30,934 nucleotides of DNA, taken from Avimuribaculum sp964395975 (GTDB lineage Bacteria > Bacteroidota > Bacteroidia > Bacteroidales > Muribaculaceae). The notes beneath the pieces are model-generated. The model did no database searches, was not told the origin of the DNA, and was given only the letters and a program-made list of their open reading frames with translations. Of this stretch, positions 20,356 through 30,382 are shown one piece after another. Position 1 is the stretch's first letter; each line of letters starts with the position of its first letter. The position numbers and the translations under genes are program-made. The DNA is taken from NCBI GenBank assembly GCA_964395975.1, contig CAYNBZ010000024.1, positions 1 to 30,934 on the forward strand, written 5' to 3'.

Positions 20356-22134
20356 TTAATTGGTTATAACAACTTCGGGGGTCAAGCACAGAATATGCTC
20401 TCTCGACAAGATGGTTTTAACTTCCTTGTGATATTTGTACAGGGGACCCATTTCTTTTTCCATCTTCGCTTCAAAGCTCTGGTTAGTGTATTTTGAAATA
20501 AGTCTGGTCAAAAAGTCATCTTTCTCGGGAGCTATGAGGATGCCATAGTCGCTCAGGTTGGCTTTGTCTGCTACCCACTTGATAGCATCTTCAAGATTAC
20601 CATGCTCATCAACAAGATTTAAATTGAGTGCGCTTATGCCATCCCAAATGCGTCCTTCTGCTATCGTTTTAATGGATTCGGCAGACATGCCACGCCCTTC
20701 GGCACAACGTTTCACAAACAACTCATAAGTTTCATTCACCATGTATTGCATGGCTACCCTTTGGGAAGGAGTCATTTTTTCTATTATGGTTGGAAATCCC
20801 GAATTTTTGTTAGTTTTGACGCTACTGAAAGTAATTCCAATTTTATCTTCGAATAATTCGCCCATATAGGGGATAAGTCCGAATACGCCTATAGAACCAG
20901 TCAACGTGGTGGGTTCGGCAAAAATACGGTCGGCACCGCAAGAAATGTAATAGCCTCCCGATGCTGCTAAGTCGCTCATCGAAACAGCATATGGTTTGCC
21001 ACCCTCTTTTATTTTTTCAAGGGCATGCCATATTTGTTCGGAGCCGTATGCTGAGCCCCCGGGAGAATTAACTCGCAGAACGACACCTTTTACATCATCA
21101 TCTTCGGCAAGATTCAGAATAGTTTCAGAAAGTTTTTCTGAATCAATGCCGTCATCGTTAACACCATCAATCTCGCCCACTGCATATACTACGGCAATGA
21201 TATTTTTGCCGTTTTTGTTGGCATTTTCATTTTTCAAGTCGTTAGGTGACAAGAAATTGATATCAGTTGAGGTATTACCACCATAGACAGCCGATTTGAG
21301 CTTGACATCGAAATCATTCTTGTAGCACATTGCATCTGCCAGATTGTTGTCAATCAGGTATTGTGTTTTTTGTAAGAACATTATGCTGTCTGCCATTTCG
21401 TTCAACCTAGTTGCGGTGATGTTACGAGACGAGGCAATTGCATCGGTGATACTGCCCCAAATATTGTCGATGAAAGTCTTGTATTGCAGTCTGTTGGCAT
21501 CACTGATTTCACTTAGTATATATGGCTCTACGGCACTTTTAAATGTACCAACTCTCACAACTTCCACCTCAACGCCTATCTTATCCATTAGATTTTTATA
21601 CATTGGTACTGTGACAGATAGACCGTTAAGGTCGATGTTACCTATAGTGTTAATGAAAATGCTGTCGGCAACCGATGCAAGGTAATAATCGCTTTGGGAT
21701 ATATAGTCACCATATGCGTAAATAAACTTGTTGCTTCTGGTTTTAAAGTCAACGAGAGCTTTACGTATTTCGTATAGCGATGCCGTACCTGCCGAGATGC
21801 CATTGCATTCAATGTAAATACCTGCAATACGACTATCGCTTTTTGCCACTTCGATGGAATGTAGTAATACATCCAGCCCTATGCCCTTTGAGTTATCACC
21901 AAGCACTATGGTGTTGAAATTTATGTCTTTTTCGGGAGTTTGTTCGTTTACGACACAACCCAGGTCAAGCCTAAGTACCGAATTGTCGGTTATCGACACG
22001 GTAGGACTTTTGCCTAACAGTGACATTGTGCTCATCAGTGCAAAACTCATGAAGAATGACACTATTGAAAAGAGCATCAAGGCAATCCATACGCCGACGA
22101 AAGAGCCGATTACAATATTCCAGAATTGTTTCAT
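20356..22134 (-). CDS. sppA: Signal peptide peptidase SppA (67K type)
   Basis: SppA is an inner-membrane serine protease that degrades cleaved signal peptides. The 592-aa length is that of the double-domain 67K form. A single N-terminal membrane helix (VIGSFVGVWIALMLFSIVSF) is followed by the N-domain with VGTFKSAVEPYILSEIS, which supplies the catalytic Lys199. The C-domain has VVLRVNSPGGSAYGSEQIW and DLAASGGYYIS with the nucleophile Ser392. The Ser-Lys dyad thus has the arrangement of E. coli SppA. It starts 35 nt after purL and precedes lpxK by 27 nt. Confidence 0.95.
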   Translation of the reverse strand: MKQFWNIVIGSFVGVWIALMLFSIVSFFMSFALMSTMSLLGKSPTVSITDNSVLRLDLGCVVNEQTPEKDINFNTIVLGDNSKGIGLDVLLHSIEVAKSDSRIAGIYIECNGISAGTASLYEIRKALVDFKTRSNKFIYAYGDYISQSDYYLASVADSIFINTIGNIDLNGLSVTVPMYKNLMDKIGVEVEVVRVGTFKSAVEPYILSEISDANRLQYKTFIDNIWGSITDAIASSRNITATRLNEMADSIMFLQKTQYLIDNNLADAMCYKNDFDVKLKSAVYGGNTSTDINFLSPNDLKNENANKNGKNIIAVVYAVGEIDGVNDDGIDSEKLSETILNLAEDDDVKGVVLRVNSPGGSAYGSEQIWHALEKIKEGGKPYAVSMSDLAASGGYYISCGADRIFAEPTTLTGSIGVFGLIPYMGELFEDKIGITFSSVKTNKNSGFPTIIEKMTPSQRVAMQYMVNETYELFVKRCAEGRGMSAESIKTIAEGRIWDGISALNLNLVDEHGNLEDAIKWVADKANLSDYGILIAPEKDDFLTRLISKYTNQSFEAKMEKEMGPLYKYHKEVKTILSREHILCLTPEVVITN

Positions 22135-22169
22135 TTTGTTTATGATTTAAATTCTTCTTGAGAGTGGCC

Positions 22170-25100
22170 TTACTTTTTGAGGTTCTCAATCCATTTACGA
22201 GCATTGACGAATGCTTCGATCCATGGTGACACTTCATCGTGGTTGCGCTTGCCCGGATAGCTGCCGCATTGCCATGGAAATATGGCACGTTCCAGATGGG
22301 GCATCATGGCGAGGTGGCGGCCATCGTCTGATGCAATGCCTGCGACTGCATAGGGCGAGCCGTTTGGATTAGCCGGATAAGAATCATAAGAATATTTGAC
22401 AACCACATTATACTTATCAATATCTTCGGGCAGATAAAATTTACCTTCACCGTGTGCCACCCAGATTCCTAATGTAGAACCGGATAGTGTTCCCAACATT
22501 ACCGAGTTGTTTTGAGGAATGTCTACACTCAAGTATCGTGATTCGAATTTATGAGAATCATTGTGTTGCATTACGGTACGCAATTCATGTTCCGGATTGA
22601 TAAGATTAAGTTCCACCATAAGTTGGCATCCGTTGCAAACGCCGAGGCTTAATGTGTCGCTGCGCTTGTAGAAGTTGTCAAGAGCCTTTTTGGCTTTTTC
22701 GTTCCACAAGAAGCCTCCGGCCCAACCTTTGGCCGAACCGAGAACGTCAGAGTTGGAGAAGCCTCCGCAGAACACTATCATGTTGACATCTTCGAGCGTT
22801 TCACGACCCGAAATAAGGTCGGTCATGTGAACGTCTTTAACATCAAAGCCTGCGTAATACAGCGAGTAGGCCATTTCCCTATCGCCGTTCACTCCCTTTT
22901 CTCTGATGATTGCAGCTTTTATGCCCGAAGGCTTATGACTGAATCCTGTGATGCCAAAGTCGTTGGCGATGCCACTGAAATTTTCAGGGAAATGGAATTT
23001 GACGGGTTGTTTTTTGTAGTTCTCAAAACGCTCTTTAGCACATTCTTCACCACTTTGCTTGATATCAAGCAAGTATGAAGATTTAAACCACACATCACGC
23101 AAATGATCGATAAAGAACATATATTCATGCCCGTTGTGCATTATTTCGATAGTGCGTTCTTGTGATAAAGTGCCGATTGCATAATATTTTACACCTGCAT
23201 TATCAAGCGTTTTTGTTACTTCGTCCAATTGTATATTTTCGACTTGAGCCACAGTCGCAGGTTTTTCAGAGAATAGAATCTTAATAATATCGGATTCTCC
23301 AAGTGTGTCGACGTTTATATCTAATCCACCATCGGTGTTTGAGAATGTCATTTCAAGCAATGCTGTCAGCAAACCGCCTGCCGACACATCGTGCATTGCG
23401 AGTAGTCGCTCATCGGCAACCAACTTTTGTACTGCGTTAAATGTTGCTGCGAAGTAGTGGGCTGATTTCACTGATGGAGCTTCTTGACCAACAAAGTTGA
23501 GCGACTGAGCAAATGCCGAACCGCCAAGCTTGAAAGTGTCGCCTGTAAAATCGATATAAAGAAGGGTACTGTCGCTATTATTGGCAATGACAGGTGAAAC
23601 TGTTTTCTTTACATCATTTACTTCGCCGGCCGCCGATATTATTACAGTTCCTGGTGCAAGGATTTTCTTGTCACCATATTTCTGCGTCATGGACAAACTA
23701 TCTTTGCCGGTTGGGATATTGATACCAAGGGAGCAAGCAAAGTCGCTGCATGCCTTGACTGCAGCATACAAGGCAGCATCTTCTCCCTCATTGCGGCAAG
23801 GCCACATCCAGTTGGCACTTAGAGAAATGCTCTTCAACCCTTCGGTGAGGTTTGCTCCAACTATGTTGGTCAGTGCTTCTGCTATCGACATCACCGACCC
23901 GGCTTCAGGGCTGATCAGAGCGACCTGTGGAGCATGCCCGATAGAAGTGGCTATTCCCTTGGTACCGGTGAAATCTAGTGCCACCACGCCGCAATCGCTC
24001 AACGGCAACTGCAATTCGCCCACGCATTGTTGCCGTGCAATCTTACCCGTTATAGAGCGGTCGACCTTATTTGTCAGCCAATCCTTACAAGCCACATTTT
24101 CGAGTTGAAGTACTGCTTCGATGTATTCGAGTACTTTTGATGGAGTGTACTTTATATCACTGTACGTGTGGTTTACAGTCACATCGTTCATTATTGTCAT
24201 GGGAGAGTTTCCAAACATGTCGCTCATGGCAAGGTCGATTGGTTTGATGCCGTCTTTTTGTTCGAATACAAAACGGTGGTCACCGGTTGTTTCTCCTATG
24301 ACATAGAAGGGTGAGCGTTCTCGGTCGGCGATTTTCCGTATCATTTCTACATCTTCGTTCTCGACTACCATTCCCATACGTTCTTGTGACTCATTGCCAA
24401 TAATTTCTTTTGATGATAGTGTGGGGTCACCGATTGGCAGAGTGTCCATGTGTATAATGCCTCCTGTCGCCTCAACGAGTTCAGACAGAGCGTTAAGATG
24501 TCCGCCGGCACCGTGATCATGAATAGAAACTATGGGGTTGTGGTCGCTTTCGGCAAGTGCGCGTATCACATTGGATACACGTTTCTGCATCTCAGGATTT
24601 GCACGTTGTACGGCATTCAGTTCTATGGAATTGTCATACTGTCCGGTATTGACAGATGATACTGCTCCTCCACCCATGCCAATACGATAGTTGTCACCGC
24701 CAAGCAATACGACCTCTTCGCACGGAACAGGAGAACCTTTTATGGCATCGCGCTTGTTGGCAAAGCCCACACCACCGGCAAGCATTATCACTTTGTCATA
24801 AGCAAATTGTCTCCCGTCTTCGGAATGTTCAAAAGTCAGCACTGAGCCACATATGAGTGGTTGACCAAATTTGTTGCCAAAGTCGGACGCCCCGTTTGAA
24901 GCTTTTATCAATATTTCTTCGGGAGTTTGGTAAAGCCACTGCCTTGCAGGCATACAGCCTTCTTCCCATTCACGTCCTCCATCGGGTCGGGGATAAGATG
25001 TCATGTAAACAGCTGTGCCTGCCAATGGAAGGCTTGCACGGCCACCGCCTAGTCGGTCGCGAATTTCACCGCCAGATCCTGTTGCAGCACCGTTGAATGG

Positions 25101-25868
25101 TTCAACAGTTGTTGGGAAATTGTGTGTTTCTGCTTTTAATGATATTACTGTGTCGATTTTTTTAGTTTCGAAGAAATCGGGTTGATCAGGATTTTGTGGG
25201 GCAAATTGCATTATTGTGGGACCTTCGATAAAAGCCACATTGTCTTTGTATGCCGACACCAATCGGTTTGGATTTTCTTGTGATGTTTTTTTGATGAGTT
25301 TGAATAAAGATAAAGGCATCTCCTTGCCGTCGATTATGAATTTACCGTTAAAAATCTTATGGCGGCAATGTTCGGAATTGACTTGAGAGAAGCCGAACAC
25401 CTCACTGTCGGTCAATGGTCGGCCGAGTTTCTCACTCAACCCTTTTAGATATTCGATTTCATCTGGATTAAGGGCAAGACCTTCAGCTTCGTTATATTCT
25501 TCGATATTTTTGATGTAAATGATGTCGTCGGGTGTCTTGGTGATTGTGAAAATCGACTCGTCGAGGAGGTCATAGACGCGTTGTAACATCTTGTCATATT
25601 TCGGAGCGGTTTCGGTTGTTTCCGTAAATTCTTCGATACGCCTGATTCCTGTAAGTCCCATATTCTGGGTGATTTCAACGGCATTGGTACTCCAGGGCGT
25701 AATCATCTCGCGCCGTGGACCGATGAAAATTCCTTTTATGGATGATTCGTCTATTTTTGTTGCGTCACCGAGCAACCATGTGATTTTTCGTATTTCTTCA
25801 CTTGAAAGAGTGTGATCGGAATCGATGGCATAATAAGTTACGCCTTCTCTTTTAAAGAATGTTATCAT
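22170..25868 (-). CDS. purL: Phosphoribosylformylglycinamidine synthase (single-chain PurL)
   Basis: PurL converts FGAR, glutamine and ATP to FGAM in purine synthesis. At 1232 aa it is the large single-chain form, with synthetase and glutaminase joined. Synthetase marks include SEHCRHKIFNG, LKAETHNFPTTVEPFNGAATGSGGEIRD and HDHGAGGHLNALSEL. The second half-domain shows MHDVSAGGLLTALLEM. The C-terminal class-I glutaminase domain has SLGVCNGCQL with Cys1078 and PHLERAIFPW with His1191 and Glu1193, so all catalytic residues are present. It has its own promoter (25912-25942), and the sppA-thiL genes probably ride on the same transcript. Confidence 0.97.
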   Translation of the reverse strand: MITFFKREGVTYYAIDSDHTLSSEEIRKITWLLGDATKIDESSIKGIFIGPRREMITPWSTNAVEITQNMGLTGIRRIEEFTETTETAPKYDKMLQRVYDLLDESIFTITKTPDDIIYIKNIEEYNEAEGLALNPDEIEYLKGLSEKLGRPLTDSEVFGFSQVNSEHCRHKIFNGKFIIDGKEMPLSLFKLIKKTSQENPNRLVSAYKDNVAFIEGPTIMQFAPQNPDQPDFFETKKIDTVISLKAETHNFPTTVEPFNGAATGSGGEIRDRLGGGRASLPLAGTAVYMTSYPRPDGGREWEEGCMPARQWLYQTPEEILIKASNGASDFGNKFGQPLICGSVLTFEHSEDGRQFAYDKVIMLAGGVGFANKRDAIKGSPVPCEEVVLLGGDNYRIGMGGGAVSSVNTGQYDNSIELNAVQRANPEMQKRVSNVIRALAESDHNPIVSIHDHGAGGHLNALSELVEATGGIIHMDTLPIGDPTLSSKEIIGNESQERMGMVVENEDVEMIRKIADRERSPFYVIGETTGDHRFVFEQKDGIKPIDLAMSDMFGNSPMTIMNDVTVNHTYSDIKYTPSKVLEYIEAVLQLENVACKDWLTNKVDRSITGKIARQQCVGELQLPLSDCGVVALDFTGTKGIATSIGHAPQVALISPEAGSVMSIAEALTNIVGANLTEGLKSISLSANWMWPCRNEGEDAALYAAVKACSDFACSLGINIPTGKDSLSMTQKYGDKKILAPGTVIISAAGEVNDVKKTVSPVIANNSDSTLLYIDFTGDTFKLGGSAFAQSLNFVGQEAPSVKSAHYFAATFNAVQKLVADERLLAMHDVSAGGLLTALLEMTFSNTDGGLDINVDTLGESDIIKILFSEKPATVAQVENIQLDEVTKTLDNAGVKYYAIGTLSQERTIEIMHNGHEYMFFIDHLRDVWFKSSYLLDIKQSGEECAKERFENYKKQPVKFHFPENFSGIANDFGITGFSHKPSGIKAAIIREKGVNGDREMAYSLYYAGFDVKDVHMTDLISGRETLEDVNMIVFCGGFSNSDVLGSAKGWAGGFLWNEKAKKALDNFYKRSDTLSLGVCNGCQLMVELNLINPEHELRTVMQHNDSHKFESRYLSVDIPQNNSVMLGTLSGSTLGIWVAHGEGKFYLPEDIDKYNVVVKYSYDSYPANPNGSPYAVAGIASDDGRHLAMMPHLERAIFPWQCGSYPGKRNHDEVSPWIEAFVNARKWIENLKK

Positions 25869-25911
25869 GACAGATGATTGTGAGAGAATTGCAAATTTGT
25901 TTATTTTGGTA

Positions 25912-25942
25912 CAAAAATAGGAAAAACAACGTAATTAAGCAA
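25912..25942 (-). promoter_or_regulatory. Promoter of the purL unit
   Basis: The minus strand reads TTG (25942-25940), 20 nt, TATTTTTG (25919-25912), matching both Bacteroidetes elements at ideal spacing. The start would lie near 25905, about 36 nt before the purL ATG. No PurR-type palindrome or purine riboswitch is apparent in this short leader. Confidence 0.75.
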
Positions 25943-26151
25943 TTAATGTACTATAAGATATTGCGAATCCGATTATGGTAACTTTTGTTAGAGGTGGTGA
26001 AGTTAAAATAATAAGGGTGTCACAGTATATGCGGCACGCTAACATATAAAAACTGTTTGTGGCGCATATCATGATCATTATATATTGCCGTAATTTCTAT
26101 ACTCCTTAAGGGCTTTTGCATCGTGAGAGTTGACCGATTATACTTTATTAC
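25943..26151. other. Gene-free stretch upstream of purL
   Basis: No credible ORF is seen. An imperfect inverted repeat pairs TATGCGGCAC (26034-26043 region) with GTGGCGCATA (26059-26068 region), 9 of 10 bp, and the small palindromic run ATCATGATCAT follows. No T-run accompanies it, so no function is assigned. Confidence 0.3.
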
Positions 26152-26181
26152 TTGTGTTATGGACGATAATAATTATCATTG
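26152..26181 (+). promoter_or_regulatory. Promoter-like element overlapped by a Fur-box-like palindrome
   Basis: TTG (26152-26154), 19 nt, TATCATTG (26174-26181; 5 of 6 -7 positions) resembles a vegetative promoter. Over its spacer and -7 box lies CGATAAT-A-ATTATCA (26164-26178), which matches the 7-1-7 Fur consensus TGATAAT-N-ATTATCA at 13 of 14 arm positions. A Fur-type repressor here would block the promoter. No ORF follows for about 480 nt, so the product would be a small RNA or a long gyrA leader. Confidence 0.35.
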
Positions 26182-26185
26182 GCAA

Positions 26186-26390
26186 ATTCGATGTGTTCGG
26201 TTTGCAGATTTATGGTGTCGTTGAAAATGTGTGAGTGGGTATATCGTTGGCAGGTTTTTATCCGAATAATTCAACTTTCATATTTTTGCAGCCTTATTCA
26301 ATATGACTTCTCTATCTATGGCAAAGACATGAATCGCTGGAGTGATTGTGTTGGTTGAATTGTTCCGACACCATCTATGTGTTTTTTGTT
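26186..26390 (+). ncRNA. Possible iron-regulated small RNA
   Basis: If the element at 26152-26181 is active, a non-coding transcript would begin near 26186. A 7-bp hairpin (GTGTTGG 26348-26354 with CCGACAC 26365-26371, one G-T pair) is followed after 10 nt by six T's at 26382-26387, a weak candidate end. A second -7-like TATTTTTG lies at 26281-26288. The extent is inferred from these signals only, with no sequence family recognised. Confidence 0.18.
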
Positions 26391-26434
26391 GAAGTGCGTA
26401 TCTTCCATTGCTTGAAAAAATATCGAAAAATGTC

Positions 26435-26465
26435 TTGTATGATAGGGTTTATAATCGTATCTTTG
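26435..26465 (+). promoter_or_regulatory. Promoter of gyrA
   Basis: TTG (26435-26437), 20 nt, TATCTTTG (26458-26465) is a full match to the Bacteroidetes promoter at ideal spacing. The start near 26472 implies an unusually long leader of about 190 nt before the gyrA ATG. Confidence 0.7.
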
Positions 26466-26661
26466 TATGCTAAAAGGCCTATGAGCTAATTGTGGTGCAG
26501 ACAAATAAAACCTGTTTAAATTTACTTAACACTGTTTTTGCGGCCTGTTTTGGGATAATATTTGAAGAACGGATTATGAGCGGGCGTGATGAAAGTGATT
26601 TATAGAAAATTTAAAATGGGTACATGTTTTGAAAAAAAAGATACAAGAACAAGAATAAAGT

Positions 26662-29292
26662 ATGACAGAGGATCGAATAATAAAGATCAATATTGAAAAT
26701 GAGATGAGGTCGTCATACATCGACTATTCGATGTCGGTGATCGTATCTCGTGCGCTGCCCGATGTGCGCGATGGTTTTAAACCTGTGCATAGAAGGGTAC
26801 TCTTCGGTATGCAAAAATTGGGTAATTTTTATAATGCTCCAACAAAAAAATCGGCACGTATCGTCGGTGATGTAATGGGTAAGTATCACCCACATGGCGA
26901 TTCATCGATTTATCTTACGATGGTGCGTCTGGCTCAAGACTGGGCTTTACGTTATCCATTGGTGGATGGGCAGGGTAACTTTGGATCGATAGACGGTGAC
27001 AGCCCAGCTGCAATGCGTTATACCGAGGCTCGCCTCAACCGGATGGGGGAGGAAATGCTTCGTGACATTGATGAAGATACGGTGGACATGGTGCCGAACT
27101 TTGATGCCACTCGTAATGAGCCGGTGGTGTTGCCAACACGATTCCCAAATCTTCTTGTGAATGGGGCATCGGGCATCGCTGTCGGAATGGCTACCAATAT
27201 GCCTCCTCATAACCTTACCGAGGCAATAAATGCTTGTCTTGCATTGATTGAGAACCCTGATATGGAAATTGCCGACCTGATGAAATATATCAAGGCACCA
27301 GATTTTCCGACGGGTGGTATAATATATGGCTATGACGGCGTGAGAAAGGCTTTCGAAACGGGGCAGGGGCGCATAGTAGTTAGGGCGCGAGCCGAAATAG
27401 AGTCGGACGACGATGGTGATAAGATTGTCGTTACTGAAATACCGTATAACGTAAATAAGAAAATTCTCATTGAAAATATAGCCGAACTCGTAGTAGAAAA
27501 GAAAATTGACGGAATATCCAATGTCAACGACGAGAGCGACATGCGTGGAATGAGGATTGTTATTGACGTTAAACGTGATGCCAATGCCAATGTGGTGCTT
27601 AACAAGCTGTTCAAGATGACGCAATTACAGTCATCGTTCAGTGTTAACAATGTGGCTCTTGTGCATGGACGTCCTATGACTTTGAATCTCAAGCAGCTCA
27701 TACAATATTTCCTCGACCATCGCAACGATGTGGTAGTGCGTCGCACGAAGTTTCAATTGAAAAAGAATGAAGATAGGCTGCATATTGTAGAAGGCTTGAT
27801 TATAGCCTCTGACAATATCGACGAGGTGGTTGGAATCATCAGGTCGAGCGGTTCACGAACTGAGGCTCGTCAACGTTTGTGTGAACGTTTCGGTATTGAT
27901 GATATACAGGCAAAGGCTATTGTGGAGATGCGCCTTGGTGACCTTACTAAGCTCGACCAAGACAAGTTGCGAGGGGAGTATGAAGAGCTGTTGCGCATAA
28001 TAGAACATTTAAAGGATATATTGGACAACGATGATACTCGCCGCAAGGTGATAGAGGATGAATTGATAGAAATCAGGGATAAATATGGCGATGAGCGTAA
28101 GACCGAGATTGTATATGCCTCTGAAGATTTTAATGCAGAGGATTTTTATGCCGATGATTATATGATCATAACCATTTCACACCTTGGCTATATCAAACGA
28201 ACACCGTTGTCGGAATTCCGAGCCCAGAATCGAGGCGGTGTAGGTGTGAAAGGTAGCGATACTCGCGATTCCGATTTTATAGAGTATATATATACGGCCT
28301 CAATGCACAGTTATATATTGTTCTTCACTCAAAAGGGGCGTTGCTATTGGCTAAAGGTATATGAGCTGCCTGAAGGGGCGCGCAATTCTAAGGGGCGCGC
28401 TGTGCAAAACATGCTCAATATCGATGCTGATGATAAAATTAATGCGTTCATTTCTGTCAAAAACTTGTCAGACCCTGAATATAACAGCACACACAACCTA
28501 ATATTCTGCACTAAAAAAGGCCTTGTAAAGAAAACGTGTCTGAGTGCGTATGCCCGCCCGAGGGTCAATGGTGTAAACGCCATCTCTATCCACGAAAACG
28601 ACAGAGTTATACAAGTGCGCCTAACCGATTCGAATTGTGATGTGATAATGGCGAACAAGTTTGGCAAGGCTATTCGTTTTCATGAATCGAAAGTACGAGC
28701 TATGGGGCGTGTTGCTGCCGGAGTAAAGGGTATGACGCTCGACAATGATGAAGATGAAGTGATAGGAATGATATGTATGCCGCAAGGTACTGAGGATACG
28801 ATATTGGTGGTTTCTGAACAAGGGTATGGCAAACGTTCTTCAATCGAAGATTACCGTGTCACCAACCGTGGTGGTAAAGGTGTAAAGACAATGAATATCA
28901 CTGAAAAAACGGGACGGTTGGTATCAATAAAGCGTGTGAATGACAATAACGACCTTGTTATCATCAACAAGTCTGGTATAACAATCCGTATGCATGTTTC
29001 TGACTTACGTATTATGGGGCGTGCCACTCAGGGTGTGAAACTCATCAATCTCGAAAAACGCAACGATGAGATTGCTTCGGTTTGCAAGGTAATTTCAGAG
29101 AAAGACGAAGAAGTGGCATCGGCTGAAAATGAAGAATCTAAATTGAGTGGAATCAAGGATAACGGCGAGCAGTCATTGGTATTGTCTGATGTCAATGTGG
29201 AATCGGAAGAATATGTCGATGACGATGCAGATGCAGATGCCGACATTGATGAGCTTGACAATGATGAAACCAATGATGCAGAGAACAAATAG
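26662..29292 (+). CDS. gyrA: DNA gyrase subunit A
   Basis: GyrA is the DNA-cutting and rejoining subunit of gyrase, which introduces negative supercoils with GyrB. The 876-aa protein has the complete winged-helix and tower core: RALPDVRDGFKPVHRRVL, YHPHGDSSIY, the catalytic Tyr120 in DSPAAMRYTEARL, and FPNLLVNGASGIAVGMATNMPPHNL. The C-terminal beta-pinwheel starts around 505 with the gyrase-type box QNRGGVGVKG, which favours GyrA over ParC, and later blades repeat NRGGKGVKTM-like motifs. The tail is strongly acidic (DDDADADADIDELDNDETND), a feature often modulating supercoiling. Ser81, matching E. coli Ser83, is unchanged, so the classic quinolone-resistance change is absent. The TPR gene follows after 43 nt. 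Confidence 0.97.
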   Translation: MTEDRIIKINIENEMRSSYIDYSMSVIVSRALPDVRDGFKPVHRRVLFGMQKLGNFYNAPTKKSARIVGDVMGKYHPHGDSSIYLTMVRLAQDWALRYPLVDGQGNFGSIDGDSPAAMRYTEARLNRMGEEMLRDIDEDTVDMVPNFDATRNEPVVLPTRFPNLLVNGASGIAVGMATNMPPHNLTEAINACLALIENPDMEIADLMKYIKAPDFPTGGIIYGYDGVRKAFETGQGRIVVRARAEIESDDDGDKIVVTEIPYNVNKKILIENIAELVVEKKIDGISNVNDESDMRGMRIVIDVKRDANANVVLNKLFKMTQLQSSFSVNNVALVHGRPMTLNLKQLIQYFLDHRNDVVVRRTKFQLKKNEDRLHIVEGLIIASDNIDEVVGIIRSSGSRTEARQRLCERFGIDDIQAKAIVEMRLGDLTKLDQDKLRGEYEELLRIIEHLKDILDNDDTRRKVIEDELIEIRDKYGDERKTEIVYASEDFNAEDFYADDYMIITISHLGYIKRTPLSEFRAQNRGGVGVKGSDTRDSDFIEYIYTASMHSYILFFTQKGRCYWLKVYELPEGARNSKGRAVQNMLNIDADDKINAFISVKNLSDPEYNSTHNLIFCTKKGLVKKTCLSAYARPRVNGVNAISIHENDRVIQVRLTDSNCDVIMANKFGKAIRFHESKVRAMGRVAAGVKGMTLDNDEDEVIGMICMPQGTEDTILVVSEQGYGKRSSIEDYRVTNRGGKGVKTMNITEKTGRLVSIKRVNDNNDLVIINKSGITIRMHVSDLRIMGRATQGVKLINLEKRNDEIASVCKVISEKDEEVASAENEESKLSGIKDNGEQSLVLSDVNVESEEYVDDDADADADIDELDNDETNDAENK

Positions 29293-29335
29293 ACAGTAAC
29301 TAACAAACATAAATAATCTTCTTAATTTTAAACAA

Positions 29336-30364
29336 ATGAAAAAGTTAGCTCTAATTTTAGCGTGTACTTCTTTGATAGGATTTAACATGGCTGCTGATGA
29401 CAATCCTGCCGAGCCTAAATATAAAGAAGGTAAAGCCAATTTTGACCAGTATGACGACGCCCAGACCAAGATGTATTTGCAACAACCCGTCGATACTATA
29501 GCAGTCGGGACTGCGTTGCTTAATGGCTATGAATTGTATCTTGAAGCCTTGCCTCTTGACACAGTTTTGGAAGTGAATAAGGATGGAACACCCAAGATAG
29601 ACAAGAAAACGGGCTTACAAAAATATAAGACCAAATATTCCAAGGATATTATCAGTACCATAGCTGGTCACCACAATGATTTCTTATCGGTGGGATATTT
29701 GTTCAACTTGGTACAGGAATATGCTTTGGCAGCAAAGGCATGGAATATATATACAACTATGCCGTCGGCTGAGTACCTTGGAAACCAGAAACCTGTAGTG
29801 CCGGATTCTACACTTGCTACTTTCCGTTACAATGAGGGCTTGATGTGGTTCCAAGCAAAGGAGAATGAGAAAGCTCTCGATGCTTTCTATTCGGCGTTGA
29901 ATAGCGGTTATAATTACAAGGAGTGTACAGACATGATTAAATATCTTGTCAGTACCACATATGATAAATTATCACAAGAGGAAAATTATGACGAATGTGA
30001 ACAATTACTCAGCACTGCGATGCAAAATTGTCCTAATGAAGGCATATTCGATATGATTAAGGGCATAATGATTGAAGTTAGAACTGAAGATATTGAACAA
30101 GCAGTAAAGTATTATAAGGAAGCTACGGAAAAAGATCCCACTTTGGCTCAGGCCTATTATCATGTAGGTCGCTATTATATCACCAAGGCCAATGAAGTGA
30201 TGAATGCTGAAGAGAACTTGTACCTAACAGATGACGATCTTGAAAAACTTCTTAGCCCCATTTGTATAGAAGCAAAGCCTTATCTTGAGAAAGCTGTGGC
30301 ACTTGACCCGAACAATTCAGATGCCCAGCGTTTGCTTGATTGGGTTAATGACAGGCTTGATTGA
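29336..30364 (+). CDS. Secreted/periplasmic tetratricopeptide-repeat protein
   Basis: The 342-aa protein has a signal peptide (MKKLALILACTSLIGFNMA, probable cleavage near residue 19-20) and no later membrane segment, so it should be periplasmic or exported. TPR-like helix pairs are visible: YNEGLMWFQAKENEKALDAF near 165, DECEQLLSTAMQNCPNEGIF near 215, EQAVKYYKEATEKDPTLAQAYYHVGRYY near 255, and AKPYLEKAVALDPNNSDAQRLL near 315. Such proteins often scaffold complexes; no partner can be named. It lies 43 nt after gyrA and is likely co-transcribed with it, a neighbourhood I recall from other Bacteroidales. The large palindrome 19 nt after its stop can act as its terminator. Confidence 0.85.
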   Translation: MKKLALILACTSLIGFNMAADDNPAEPKYKEGKANFDQYDDAQTKMYLQQPVDTIAVGTALLNGYELYLEALPLDTVLEVNKDGTPKIDKKTGLQKYKTKYSKDIISTIAGHHNDFLSVGYLFNLVQEYALAAKAWNIYTTMPSAEYLGNQKPVVPDSTLATFRYNEGLMWFQAKENEKALDAFYSALNSGYNYKECTDMIKYLVSTTYDKLSQEENYDECEQLLSTAMQNCPNEGIFDMIKGIMIEVRTEDIEQAVKYYKEATEKDPTLAQAYYHVGRYYITKANEVMNAEENLYLTDDDLEKLLSPICIEAKPYLEKAVALDPNNSDAQRLLDWVNDRLD

Positions 30365-30382
30365 TATATTGATTAGTCTAAA

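Noticed and set aside
26902..26916. Leu85 in GyrA at the place of E. coli Asp87, a quinolone-resistance position
   Set aside because: Hydrophobic residues at this place are usual in Bacteroidetes GyrA, and Ser81 (E. coli Ser83) is unchanged, so it is not evidence of acquired resistance.
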